DNA of 64,000 nucleotides from Maea johnstoni (GCA_963942565.1 CAWWDR010001049.1:248001-312000), one strand, 5' to 3'. Positions 16,194 to 24,602 are shown, counted from the stretch's first letter. Notes: generated by a model not told the origin, from the letters alone. A program made the numbers and translations.

Positions 16194-17663
16194 ATGAATT
16201 GGATCAAACCACTTATTTCTAAAGGTGGACAGCGAAGCTCTGTCCCCAACAAATTTTTCTATGCCTTTAAACATATTAAAGGAAAAGATGATGCTAAGGT
16301 AACTAACACTAAAGCCGTTAAAATCGTCAAGATCAATCGACACATGAAAACACGACGGATACCCCACATTGTCTTAGAAGGTTATACAAAGAAGGACAAT
16401 CTTACCGACGATGAAAAGAATAAGATACGGGCACGAGTGTCCAAGATGACACAGGAATTGGTAGAAGACAGATTCATGAAGAAGAGTAAGCCACTTAAAA
16501 GGAATAAAAAAGAGACTAAGAAGCAATCAAGTGCCAAGTATGACCTCTCTCCTATGGATGACTTAGTGGCAGAGTTTGATATCGAGGAGGAACTGGGGCT
16601 TGATCTGAAAACATACCCGAACACCTATATTAAGGATTCACACTGGTCTCAGGAAAGCCTAATCTACGGCTTCCTTCAGATTCCCAATGTTCTTATCGAT
16701 AAGCATAAAGAGATAGGACTATCTGATATAGAGCTTCTATTCCTATTGTGCCTCTTGGTAAAAGGAGAGGATTTAATCACTACTGATGATGATAAGATTT
16801 TCCCATTCAAACCACCCACGGTAGAAAAATATCGTGATTCTCTGGAAGCTAAAGGCATCATGAAGTCTGTGCCTATTGATGACGGCTTCATGTATAACTT
16901 TGATGGCCTTCAGGAAATCCTCTGCGGACTGGCGGATGTCGAGTATAAAAAAGAATACAAGGAGAAAACATCTATACAGGATAACGGAGAACTCAAATCT
17001 GATATCATGGATGATGTAATGTCCTATGTGAATGACAAGATCGAGAGCCTTAGGGAAAGGGACAAGGCTATGAGTGAAAAGATTATGAAGCTTGAAAAAG
17101 AGGTCCGCTTGGTCAAAAGAACGAACAAGAACGGTCCGACAAAAACAGCAGTCACTAAGAAAAAACTTTCTTACGATGTGATTGAGGATGAACTACTCAG
17201 ACGAAAAGTAAAGCGCTATAACAATGCCATGGGAAATGATCTTTCACAGAAAGACCTGGCTCTTATCCAAAACGAATCCTTTGAGCGTACATTCATGCAA
17301 ATTGATGACAGACTTCTTATAGAACCAGTTATGAACTATGTATATCACAAAAAATTCAAGAAGGGATCTCTCGGTGATAACGGATTAACTTCTGTCTACG
17401 GTATAAAAATCTTTGAATGGATTCGTAGAGAATCTGAGATTGAATCAGATCCAATGTATGCCTGGATACTCCGTGGTGAGTTTGATAAATATATAACCAG
17501 CAAAAAGATTGATGTAGATAAAGCTGCTGAAGAATTGGGATATAAAATCATCCGTGATCATGGTGTTATTAAGGTAAACACACTTGATGGAAACCATGTA
17601 GAAAATCATACAGCCAAGCTTGATATATATAATAGGATGTATGGGTATGATCAAGTGGATTAA
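16194..17663 (+). CDS. DnaD-like / replication-initiation-type protein
   Basis: An AAGGAG 8 bases upstream fixes the ATG at 16194 (M-N-W-I-K-P-L); the longer frame from 16032 is probably untranslated. The 489-residue protein has a basic amino-terminal part and then I-P-N-V-L-I-D-K-H-K-E-I-G-L-S-D-I-E-L with F-P-F-K-P-P-T-V-E-K-Y. This is a winged helix resembling the amino-terminal domain of DnaD-type primosome proteins and plasmid or phage replication proteins. A coiled coil lies at about residues 280-320. The end is unrecognised. The role in replication of a mobile element is inferred from this fold and its neighbours. Confidence 0.45.
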   Translation: MNWIKPLISKGGQRSSVPNKFFYAFKHIKGKDDAKVTNTKAVKIVKINRHMKTRRIPHIVLEGYTKKDNLTDDEKNKIRARVSKMTQELVEDRFMKKSKPLKRNKKETKKQSSAKYDLSPMDDLVAEFDIEEELGLDLKTYPNTYIKDSHWSQESLIYGFLQIPNVLIDKHKEIGLSDIELLFLLCLLVKGEDLITTDDDKIFPFKPPTVEKYRDSLEAKGIMKSVPIDDGFMYNFDGLQEILCGLADVEYKKEYKEKTSIQDNGELKSDIMDDVMSYVNDKIESLRERDKAMSEKIMKLEKEVRLVKRTNKNGPTKTAVTKKKLSYDVIEDELLRRKVKRYNNAMGNDLSQKDLALIQNESFERTFMQIDDRLLIEPVMNYVYHKKFKKGSLGDNGLTSVYGIKIFEWIRRESEIESDPMYAWILRGEFDKYITSKKIDVDKAAEELGYKIIRDHGVIKVNTLDGNHVENHTAKLDIYNRMYGYDQVD

Positions 17664-17822
17664 CTTTTAGGTGAGAAATCTTACTTTTTCAAAATAGTTG
17701 ACTTTAGTCATATAGAAGTTAATTATTTTGGTAAGAAGGTTAAAGTAAGTAAAAGAAGTAAAAGAATAAAAGAATATATAATAAAGAGCTGAAAAAATCT
17801 TTTATATTATAACTTGTTTATA

Positions 17823-18052
17823 TGGTCAGCTAAAGCTGACCATTTACAAACCATATAATAATATGAACCATAGTTTACCAGAATATACTCTTCCAGCCAA
17901 AGGCTGGCCCTAAAAACCTTTACACTGTTTTATTAGCCAGCCTCGGCTGGCGTTTTATATAGAAAAGATGAACATATGTTTCACTTACTAACGGCTTCGC
18001 CGTTTCACTTCATTCGTCACTCGACCTTCGGTCTCATTCCTCATTCGTGAGG
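17823..18052. repeat. Cluster of six short perfect hairpins
   Basis: Consecutive inverted repeats: 17823-17842 (8-bp stem, TAAA loop), 17893-17907 (6-bp, AAA), 17936-17951 (7-bp, TC, followed by GTTTTAT), 17990-18004 (6-bp, TTC), 18023-18033 (4-bp, TTC) and 18039-18052 (5-bp, TTCG). The third has a T-run and could terminate the replication-protein transcript. The stems differ in sequence, so this is not a simple duplication. The rest of 17664-18329 holds no gene. Confidence 0.65.
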
Positions 18053-18329
18053 ATCATTTGAAAGATCTCTACATTTAGAGAGTTATGTTCACTGAAAATG
18101 ATATATTAAAAGATACTACTTTAAGATAATCCATATGAAGAATAGCAGAGAATTTTATTACCAGATGATATTACAACTTCTTTTCGAAGATTTCGATCTC
18201 TATGCAAGCCTCTTTTTAAAGAAGTGATCCTGCATTTTTTTCAAACTGGTACTACTTCAAAATAAGTTCTCCAAAATCCAGTTCCTTTATCTCTCTGAGC
18301 ATACTTTCTCATAAACAAAGGAGTCAGCT

Positions 18330-18641
18330 ATGACTACACCAGAATGCTACCGTCAATCATCCAGGGAATACATGAATGAAATCAAGGACATTATAAAAGG
18401 AATAGATATGGAACCGCAGCACATGGTTATCGGTGGAGTGGAGTTTGAAATTACCGACCACGGAAACATTTTTTTCCACACGGGGACCGCTTCAGGATTT
18501 ATCAGGGAAGAAGGCGGAGAACTAATCCCTCAATACTTTATATGTCAGGAAGGCCATATCCGATACACTTATCACGATGGTAATGAGACAGTAAGCTTCC
18601 TATCAAAGTATAGGGAAGTCGATTATCACACCACCGTATGA
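18330..18641 (+). CDS. Hypothetical small protein
   Basis: A clear ribosome-binding site (AAAGGAG) precedes the ATG. The 103-residue protein is mixed alpha/beta in pattern, with V-E-F-E-I-T-D-H-G-N-I-F-F-H and a glycine-rich segment E-E-G-G-E-L-I-P-Q-Y-F. No cysteines, signal peptide or membrane segment. It overlaps the convergent frame ending at 18626 by 16 bp. I do not recognise the family. Confidence 0.6.
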   Translation: MTTPECYRQSSREYMNEIKDIIKGIDMEPQHMVIGGVEFEITDHGNIFFHTGTASGFIREEGGELIPQYFICQEGHIRYTYHDGNETVSFLSKYREVDYHTTV

Positions 18642-18820
18642 TCTACCATTTCCGTATGAGCTTCCTTCAGTCCTTCAATAATTGAGTGCATCAGGGAAGC
18701 GATGCCGTGGGGATCAATGACGGAAGATTTATTATTCGTCATGAGCAGGTCCTGTAATGTTTCCAGGTTGAGGATCTGTATCGAAAGTTTATCAGTCGAT
18801 TCCACATTCACCCCACACAA
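18626..18820 (-). CDS. Possible small protein coupled to recombinase
   Basis: A 64-codon frame begins with TTG (18820) or the in-frame GTG a few codons later, overlapping the last codons of the recombinase gene, so translation could be coupled. The sequence is helical (I-L-N-L-E-T-L-Q-D-L-L, then I-A-S-L-M-H-S-I-I-E-G-L) with no known motif. It converges on the gene ending at 18641. Small size and a non-ATG start make it uncertain. Confidence 0.35.
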   Translation of the reverse strand: MCGVNVESTDKLSIQILNLETLQDLLMTNNKSSVIDPHGIASLMHSIIEGLKEAHTEMVDHTVV

Positions 18821-19362
18821 TTAGCCAGCAGAACTTCCCGCACATTTTCCCCAGAGATATGGGTGTAGATCATAGTGGTAGAGATGTCGGCATGGTTGGC
18901 TATTTCCTGGACCAGACGAATATCCCTGGTTTGTTCATACAGGCGGGTCAGTGCTGTGTGCCGTAACAGGTGCCAATGGACCCGATCAATCCCACACTTA
19001 CTACCGAGCTTCTTAATCGACCGACGGAGATTCGCATCGATGAGCTTTCCACCAGAAAGATTAGAGAAACAGTAATCGCTTTCTCCCATCATCTCCCAGT
19101 AGTCGGCCAGAAGATCACGAGTCTCCCTGTTAAAGAAAACTCGGTAATCCTTTCCACCTTTGGCGTTCTGGATATTCACTCGACCAGAAAGGAGATTTAA
19201 ATTCTCTCTTCGAAGATTTATCAGGCTTGAGATCCGTAATCCAGTTTCCAGGGCAACTCTTATCATGAGATACTGAGTCATACCAGTGCGGTATCTCTTA
19301 TTCGGAACTGATAATAATCTTCCAATTTCTTCTTCACTCAACACTTCAGGCAGCTTTCTCAT
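18808..19362 (-). CDS. Short tyrosine recombinase (XerC/D-like catalytic domain)
   Basis: AGGAGG just before the ATG at 19362 (M-R-K-L-P-E-V-L-S) supports this start over the longer frame from 19485. The 184-residue product holds the catalytic residues R (G-L-R-I-S-S-L), H-x2-R (H-L-L-R-H), H (A-N-H-A-D) and Y (M-I-Y-T-H-I). It lacks the amino-terminal core-binding domain of XerC/XerD, so it is a catalytic domain alone, as in some integron-like and conjugative-element recombinases. Its site is unknown. Confidence 0.8.
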   Translation of the reverse strand: MRKLPEVLSEEEIGRLLSVPNKRYRTGMTQYLMIRVALETGLRISSLINLRRENLNLLSGRVNIQNAKGGKDYRVFFNRETRDLLADYWEMMGESDYCFSNLSGGKLIDANLRRSIKKLGSKCGIDRVHWHLLRHTALTRLYEQTRDIRLVQEIANHADISTTMIYTHISGENVREVLLANCVG

Positions 19363-19688
19363 AAATCCTCCTATCGGTCCGTATTTGTATAAAATCGTAT
19401 CCTTATCACAGTGATGACACCTCTTTCCCCTGGATCGGGAAATTGTTGTTGTTTCCGTATCTCTATAACATAAAACCCGTCTCAATTGGTGTAGCTTTAG
19501 AGACTTGCATCTAGATACTCAAGAATAGTCTCAAAAGGTTCTTTACTTATTTATGAAACGTCTCTATAAAAAAACAGACATTATGGAAAACGCTCATATA
19601 GAGAACATTGTTCGCCAACAACCTGTAGGTTTTTGAACGCCTTGAAAAAATTATAACATAAAGTTTCTGAGATCCGAAGCAATGCGGA

Positions 19689-19952
19689 TCAATCGAGAGG
19701 GACTACGAGTTTACGGGGGATAGACAGCTTCATCTTTTCTTTATCCAGGGACATTGAGATTCCAGGTACATGAGATTTCATTTCTTCATAACATCGTAGA
19801 GCTTGCTCACTATCATTAAATGAGATGGTTCTGGTCCATCGGTTTATTTTCACCTTGTAATCTCTTAGGACAGAGATCTTGTAGATGAATCCTGAGTAGA
19901 GTTTCCGCCGAGAAATTATCATGTGGTACTGAGTCCCGATTTTTTTCATCAT
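19689..19952 (-). CDS. Hypothetical small basic protein
   Basis: The 87-residue basic protein (M-K-K-I-G-T-Q-Y-H-M-I-I) has alternating hydrophobic residues suggesting beta strands. It follows the 161-codon frame on the same strand by 3 bp, so they are likely co-transcribed. No known family was recognised. Confidence 0.5.
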   Translation of the reverse strand: MMKKIGTQYHMIISRRKLYSGFIYKISVLRDYKVKINRWTRTISFNDSEQALRCYEEMKSHVPGISMSLDKEKMKLSIPRKLVVPLD

Positions 19953-19955
19953 GAT

Positions 19956-20441
19956 CTAATCCCACACCTCCCATTCCGTATTGGGACTGGGATAGAAAAG
20001 GGATGTGTCCAGTTGATCCAGGGGAAACTCTCCGATGCCGTGGAATGCCTGACCATTAGCATCAGGGTCGAAAGGAAAAACATAAAGCTCAGAGAGTTCT
20101 AAGTTGTAGCCCTCAGACAATCTTTTTCCTTTGAAGGCATCTGTGTAGAAGAAATGTTGTCTCTTTAACTTGATGTCGGAACCATCAAAGGAAAATTTAC
20201 AGCCAGCTACTTGGTGGTATCCACATTCCCTGCCGATGAATCGGAGAATGACTATTCTATCACGGGGATTTTCTTTATCGAGGAGAATGTAAAACATGAA
20301 TCCTATTGTATCAAAAAAAGCTCCAAATCCGAAACATGAGATCAATGTTTCAGATATTTCCCTCTCTCTGTTATCATAGTGATATGGAATGTATAATTTG
20401 TCATAACGTTGAGATCCAAGTAGGTCATGATGCCCATTCAT
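19956..20441 (-). CDS. Hypothetical protein
   Basis: The 161-residue protein has the pattern F-G-F-G-A-F-F-D-T-I-G-F-M-F-Y-I-L-L and a carboxyl half rich in aromatic residues and P-F-D-P-D-A-N. It is not recognised. The first 20 codons are antisense to the start of the zinc-finger-like gene at 20384, so one of the two starts may be further in. It pairs with the next minus-strand gene. Confidence 0.5.
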   Translation of the reverse strand: MNGHHDLLGSQRYDKLYIPYHYDNREREISETLISCFGFGAFFDTIGFMFYILLDKENPRDRIVILRFIGRECGYHQVAGCKFSFDGSDIKLKRQHFFYTDAFKGKRLSEGYNLELSELYVFPFDPDANGQAFHGIGEFPLDQLDTSLFYPSPNTEWEVWD

Positions 20442-20596
20442 TTTGTAAGCTCCACAAGGATGTTCGGATTTGCCCTCAGTGTGCCATGCAGCATAACCGT
20501 TGTCCGATCTGCAACCGCCGTCTTTCAGAAGAGAATGATAGTCTGACCAAGAAGTCCTTTTTCCATCAGCCTACCAGGGATCGACTGGGATACTAA
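20384..20596 (+). CDS. Small zinc-finger-like protein
   Basis: Starting at ATG 20384, the 70-residue product has four cysteine pairs in RING/zinc-ribbon spacing: C-I-I-C, F-C-K-L-H, C-P-Q-C and C-P-I-C. It probably binds one or two zinc ions and may be an adaptor or DNA-binding protein of the mobile region. The longer frame from 20306 adds 26 codons with no support. It overlaps the 5' end of a gene on the other strand by 58 bp. Confidence 0.55.
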   Translation: MECIICHNVEIQVGHDAHSFCKLHKDVRICPQCAMQHNRCPICNRRLSEENDSLTKKSFFHQPTRDRLGY

Positions 20597-20669
20597 TAGC
20601 CCAAAAATGTAGGAAATTTAGATAAATAAAAAAAATAAAATAAAAAAATAATTAGAGGAGGTATGGCCT

Positions 20670-20873
20670 GTGACAGAACGGCAACGGATAGAAATTCTGA
20701 AACAACACGTCATTCAAAATTGCCAATTCATAAAAGCAGTGAGGAAGAACCGTATTATTTTTACGAATCACTTTTATGCTACCGAAGGTTATCGCTTCAT
20801 CTTCCATAATCTATTTCCACTTTGTGGTGGTATGTATATGAACGGAGGTGGAAACACGCTTTACTTTAAATAG
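20670..20873 (+). CDS. Hypothetical small protein
   Basis: A GTG start lies 8 bases after AGAGGAGG, a strong ribosome-binding site. The 67-residue basic, aromatic-rich product ends in G-G-G-N-T-L-Y-F-K. No family was recognised. The upstream 70 bp is an A-rich tract. Confidence 0.5.
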   Translation: MTERQRIEILKQHVIQNCQFIKAVRKNRIIFTNHFYATEGYRFIFHNLFPLCGGMYMNGGGNTLYFK

Positions 20874-21032
20874 TGCTTTCTGTCGTTTTAGAAGATTGTG
20901 GATTGTAACCAAAAATGTGACCAACGTCACCGTAATAGTAAAAAATTCGCCATCGTTGAAAATTTCATAAATTGTGCTAATTGTTTTTTATATATATATT
21001 TAATTTTAGAATACTGAGGCAGCGAGATACAG

Positions 21033-21098
21033 GGATCGGTGGTTCAAAGTCTGGGGGACATGGGGTCGGCGGTTCAAATCCGCCCAGCCCGATCGTTT
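21033..21098 (+). repeat. tRNA-3'-end-like sequence with short direct repeat
   Basis: The segment 21068-21084 has the form of a tRNA T-arm (GGCGG, loop TTCAAAT, CCGCC) followed by CAGCCCGA like a 3' acceptor strand. No matching 5' acceptor strand, D-arm or anticodon arm is present, so it is not a tRNA gene. A related 16-base sequence (GGnTCGGnGGTTCAAA) occurs 30 bp upstream at 21033. The last 23 bases (21076-21098) recur exactly at 21264-21286. It could be a relic attachment site or the 3' end of a partial RNA copy. Confidence 0.5.
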
Positions 21099-21140
21099 GA
21101 AAAGATCACATAGCATACTATCTAGTCTTTTTTATTTATA

Positions 21141-21290
21141 ATTCCGGGGTGGATTTGAACAGGATGAAACGCCGAGCTAGCGAGGAAGAGGACACAAGGA
21201 TGTGTCCGGCAGTGGAATCCTGGGGGTCGAAATGAACAGTCAGGATGACTGTGAATGGGGACCAAATCCGCCCAGCCCGATCGTTTAAGA
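21141..21290 (+). ncRNA. Candidate structured RNA with GGA-loop hairpins
   Basis: The ends are complementary (GGTGGATTTG near 21150 against CAAATCCGCC near 21263), so the whole would fold on a closing stem. Inside are two strong hairpins exposing GGA: 21190-21207 (7-bp stem, loop AGGA) and 21236-21252 (7-bp stem, loop GGA). A third AGGAT occurs at 21161. GGA in hairpin loops is the binding signature of CsrA/RsmA. A canonical terminator follows. Partial copies occur on both sides. No coding frame explains the region. The RNA assignment is inference from structure. Confidence 0.5.
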
Positions 21291-21323
21291 GACTGAACAT
21301 GGATTTGTTCAGTCTTTTTTTTT
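21291..21323 (+). terminator. Rho-independent terminator
   Basis: A perfect 9-bp stem GACTGAACA (21291-21299) / TGTTCAGTC (21306-21314) with a 6-base loop is followed by nine T. It would end a transcript reading through the GGA-hairpin element. Confidence 0.9.
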
Positions 21324-21354
21324 GCTCAAAAACTATCCTGTAGTCCTATGAATA

Positions 21355-21418
21355 GAGGGATGGGGGGATTTAATCGGAAATGAACGCCGAGCTAGCGAGA
21401 TGAGCTCTGATGCAGGGG
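21355..21418 (+). repeat. 5' partial copy of the GGA-hairpin element
   Basis: The GGGGGGATTT start and the 14-base GCCGAGCTAGCGAG (21386-21399), identical to 21171-21184, repeat the 5' part of the structured element without its hairpins or 3' end. The copy stops at the 3' end of the minus-strand gene at 21419. Confidence 0.55.
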
Positions 21419-21868
21419 TTACTGTTTATCCTGAAGCTTCTGCATAGCATTTTCCATAAAATCGATCTCCCACATGTCCTTAAAATAGAGAAAGTACTGA
21501 ACATAGAAATTTTCATAGGACATATAATACCGATTATCTAAACCTGAGGAGTTTTCCAGGGCAAAGAGTTTTTCCGCGATCTTGCTCCCCTCTTCATATT
21601 GTCTAATTACTTCCTCCGGTTTATTGCTGATGGAATTCTGTCTTCCCACCTCTATATAGGCTTTTAACAGGTGAAGATAAATTTGATCAGCTTCACCATA
21701 TATTTCAGGATCATTCAAAAATTCATTTCCCACGACGATCATCTGATTAAATGCTTCAGCTTCTCTGAGAGAGGATAATTTATCAAGGGCATCACTCGCA
21801 ACGGTCTGGCCATGGCATAATGCCGAAGAGAGAAAAAAGAGTGGAATTAGCGGATTTTTTGTTCTCAT
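21419..21868 (-). CDS. Exported hypothetical protein, TPR-like
   Basis: The product of about 150 residues starts M-K-M-R-T-K-N or M-R-T-K-N and has a signal peptide (I-P-L-F-F-L-S-S-A-L-C-H-G). The cysteine at the end could be lipidated, although the lipobox is atypical. The mature part is helical with pairs suggestive of TPR repeats (A-F-N-Q-M-I-V-V-G-N-E-F-L; I-Y-L-H-L-L-K-A-Y-I-E-V-G). It would be periplasmic or membrane-anchored. No partner gene is seen. Confidence 0.6.
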   Translation of the reverse strand: MRTKNPLIPLFFLSSALCHGQTVASDALDKLSSLREAEAFNQMIVVGNEFLNDPEIYGEADQIYLHLLKAYIEVGRQNSISNKPEEVIRQYEEGSKIAEKLFALENSSGLDNRYYMSYENFYVQYFLYFKDMWEIDFMENAMQKLQDKQ

Positions 21869-22135
21869 TTTCATTTATAAACGCCTCCCGAGACAAATTC
21901 TATCTGTTTCTTTGTTTGCCATATCCGGGTAGAGAGTTCCCCTTATCACCAGCCATAAGACTCCGAAAGCGATTAAGACTGACGTCTCGGATAACAATAC
22001 AAATACACACATATTTGATTGTAAGAGAAATTAAAGCAAGTTTATTTCTATTATAATCGCTTTATATTCATAATCCTCTTATTTATATTTTTTCCAACTT
22101 CAATAATAATACAAATGAAAAAAGGAGTTAAAAAT

Positions 22136-22652
22136 TTGACTGGAATTGAATTAACCTGCCTTCGAGAAACAATTGGAATAACCGAGGCTGAGCTGGCACA
22201 TTACCTCAGGGATTTTGATGCGGCAGATTAAAGTGATGGAACATGGCGTACAAGGGGTTGATCCCATAGTAGCAGAAAAAACGTTAAAGCTAAGAGAGCT
22301 TTATTCGAAATATCAGGAAAGCGCTCTTTCAAGAGTTGATGAGTACATACCGGAGCAGTTGAACAATTATTCTTCAAAGAGGATAAACATCGCTGTATTT
22401 ACTCATTATAAAAACTATGAAAAATATATAAACGCAGGTAGCAGAGCTCCTCTTGTCAGACTGCACAGAAAAACCAAATGGAAAATTAAAGAATTTATCG
22501 AAAAGCGGTATCAGGTTGAAGTAAACCTTATACCGTTTCAGGAATCCAATTATTTGAATTTCCTACATGCAAATAAAATAAACCACGACCGGACTTCCTT
22601 ATCCAAATGGGCAGCTTCGATCGGCGACCCACAAGAATATCTCAAATTATAG
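22136..22652 (+). pseudogene. HTH regulator, Aca2/YdiL-like, frame interrupted once
   Basis: A TTG (22136) 8 bases after AAGGAG starts a frame reading M-T-G-I-E-L-T-C-L-R-E-T-I-G-I-T-E-A-E-L-A, a helix-turn-helix opening as in YdiL/Aca2-like regulators. The frame changes near 22225-22240, and the second part (open frame 22215-22652) continues with G-V-D-P-I-V-A-E-K-T-L-K-L-R-E-L-Y and a basic carboxyl region. The original protein would be about 170 residues. It may be decayed, or the break may be a sequencing error. No target gene is identified. Confidence 0.5.
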
Positions 22653-22686
22653 ACTTATAACTAACTCAAAATTCATCTATTAAAAG

Positions 22687-22712
22687 GCTCTGCCCGGATC
22701 GGGTAGAGCTTA
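22687..22712 (+). terminator. Weak terminator-like hairpin
   Basis: GCTCTGCCCG (22687-22696) pairs with CGGGTAGAGC (22700-22709) with one G-T wobble and a 3-base loop. A short TTATTT follows. It probably ends the transcript of the HTH regulator. Confidence 0.5.
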
Positions 22713-22902
22713 TTTAGTAAGCGCAGTTGTTGGTCATAAATAGTCTGAAGACTGTAAATCTTGATGAATCCGGTACTCTGCAGTCTGCAAATTATCGAGT
22801 TTGAAAATCTTGTATAAGAATCGAGTCCGCGGCTGACCTATTCTCCTTCTGACTCTAAGTCAGAATATAGGAATCAGCACCGGCTGGCTTGTCCCGGCGC
22901 TT

Positions 22903-24459
22903 CTATTTTATAAGGCTGTTCAATCCCCGCTCAATATTTCTTTTAATATGAGAATCATGGAAAACCAGTTTCATATACCGACTAGATGAAATATCAAAAG
23001 ATGGATTGATATCCATATATTGCTGAAGCAGGTATTTCGCATAATCCACATTATCATTATTGCAAAACATTGAGAGAATCAGAATCTGGTATAACTCGAG
23101 ATCGGAATGCCTGATAGAATAATATTCCCGTTGCATACCCTCACTGTTGTCCCGACGGTATTCGTTCAGAAAAAGATAACAGTGAATGAGATTCAGACTA
23201 AACAGATCTGCATTTAATACACTGTTGATTATCGGAATGGATTTATCCCATTCCCCAGTCGCCAGGGCGTATAGTGCAGCGCTGGAAGCTGTAGCCATAT
23301 TCCTTGTTTTAGATTTGCTTAATATGAATGATGCCTCTTTTTCGGCGGATTTGCAGTTATCACGCAATATAGCATTGCGGGTTATGGTATTCCGGGCGAC
23401 CATATTGTCCGAATCGATTGAAACTGCCATAGCCGCCATATCACTGGATTTGGCCAGTACGCTTTCATCGGGAAGCTTGCCAAAAGCATAGGCAAATGAG
23501 TACAAGCTCGACAACTGTGAAGCGAGGATACTGTCGTGGGGATAAAAGCTTAAAGCATTTTCCGTGCAGCTGATCGCCTCGTGAAACAATTTTGAGGGAA
23601 AGGAATTATTTAGCAAATTGAAAAATAACGATATGGACTTATTATATATAAAATTCTCATCAAATCTCACTCTGCTGAAATCTTCCATAATTATTCCCGA
23701 GTAACCAACAATTTTATTTGCCAGATTTTGAGTTTCCGAATCGATCCACGGAAGAAAGGAATTATCGGTCTCATCGAAAATCAACCTTTCACTCCAAATG
23801 ACTCTTCTGTCCTGAGAATCATCAATTCTCAGAAAAAAAGCGATCTCTGATGTGGATTTGAGGAATGAGGTATTGAACCGGTATACATAATTATCAGGAT
23901 CCTGCTCCGGGTATTCCGGCGGACTCCGATGGAAAACTTTTATTTTAATTAACTTCTGATTATTCAGATGATATATGAGAGAATTAATAAAAGCCGATTT
24001 TCTATCGGAGAACTCCAAATCGCCATCTTCAGAAGCCGTATTATGAAATAATTCGAGTATAATAACCGATCTTGGGAATTGGACCTGTTTATCTTCCACA
24101 GGTATCTGGGGATCGTTTATGCGAAATCCTGCAGTCAAGGATATGCTGGGGATGTATGATCCGGTTTTAAACGTAATCCTGACTCTGTCATTTATACCTT
24201 CAGATGAATAATACTCATTGAGTTTCTTCCTGAGATTCGCAGCGGTTACCCGAACAAGGGAGTTTTCAAGAGGATCAAATTCCTTATGCATTTCAAAAGC
24301 TTCCCTGGCGATGGTGTATTCTTTCAATCCAGCAGTCTTGCCGGAGAGAGTCTGGTTTATCAGATAAGACAACAATCTCCTGAGTTTTTTTGAGCGAATG
24401 AAGATACTGCTTTTTTCGATTTTCCCCAGATATTCCCGGATCAATCTTTCATCGTACAT
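22903..24459 (-). CDS. Regulatory protein with adenylate-cyclase-associated N-domain and TPR-like C-domain
   Basis: The 518-residue protein starts with a domain of about 95 residues: S-K-K-L-R-R-L-L-S-Y-L, L-K-E-Y-T-I-A-R-E-A-F, F-D-P-L-E-N-S-L-V-R-V and L-R-K-K-L-N-E-Y-Y, then a V-R-I-x-F-x-x-G-S-Y-I-P strand. This pattern is common at the start of large bacterial proteins with TPR repeats or cyclase-type outputs and resembles a winged helix. Residues about 100-280 are not recognised; residues 280-518 are helical repeats of TPR type. No membrane segment is seen. It diverges from the DUF3179 gene, with an 8-bp inverted repeat between them. Confidence 0.6.
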   Translation of the reverse strand: MYDERLIREYLGKIEKSSIFIRSKKLRRLLSYLINQTLSGKTAGLKEYTIAREAFEMHKEFDPLENSLVRVTAANLRKKLNEYYSSEGINDRVRITFKTGSYIPSISLTAGFRINDPQIPVEDKQVQFPRSVIILELFHNTASEDGDLEFSDRKSAFINSLIYHLNNQKLIKIKVFHRSPPEYPEQDPDNYVYRFNTSFLKSTSEIAFFLRIDDSQDRRVIWSERLIFDETDNSFLPWIDSETQNLANKIVGYSGIIMEDFSRVRFDENFIYNKSISLFFNLLNNSFPSKLFHEAISCTENALSFYPHDSILASQLSSLYSFAYAFGKLPDESVLAKSSDMAAMAVSIDSDNMVARNTITRNAILRDNCKSAEKEASFILSKSKTRNMATASSAALYALATGEWDKSIPIINSVLNADLFSLNLIHCYLFLNEYRRDNSEGMQREYYSIRHSDLELYQILILSMFCNNDNVDYAKYLLQQYMDINPSFDISSSRYMKLVFHDSHIKRNIERGLNSLIK

Positions 24460-24490
24460 AGAATCTCCCCATTACAGTATAGCATTTTTT

Positions 24491-24517
24491 AACAGTTATA
24501 ATTTCGTTTTAACTGTT
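24491..24517. promoter_or_regulatory. Inverted repeat in divergent promoter region
   Basis: AACAGTTA (24491-24498) and TAACTGTT (24510-24517) form a perfect 8-bp inverted repeat with an 11-bp spacer between the regulator gene (start 24459) and the DUF3179 gene (start 24603). Centre spacing of about 19 bp suits a dimeric regulator on one face of the helix. Confidence 0.45.
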
Positions 24518-24602
24518 TTCCCAAACGATCAGCCGATATAGTGCAAACCTGATGAACCAGCAAATTAACACTTCGCAAACCAATTACTTTATAGGAGAAA
24601 AA

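Noticed and set aside
21060-21095. tRNA gene
   Set aside because: Only a T-arm and acceptor-like 3' strand are present; no 5' acceptor, D-arm or anticodon arm.
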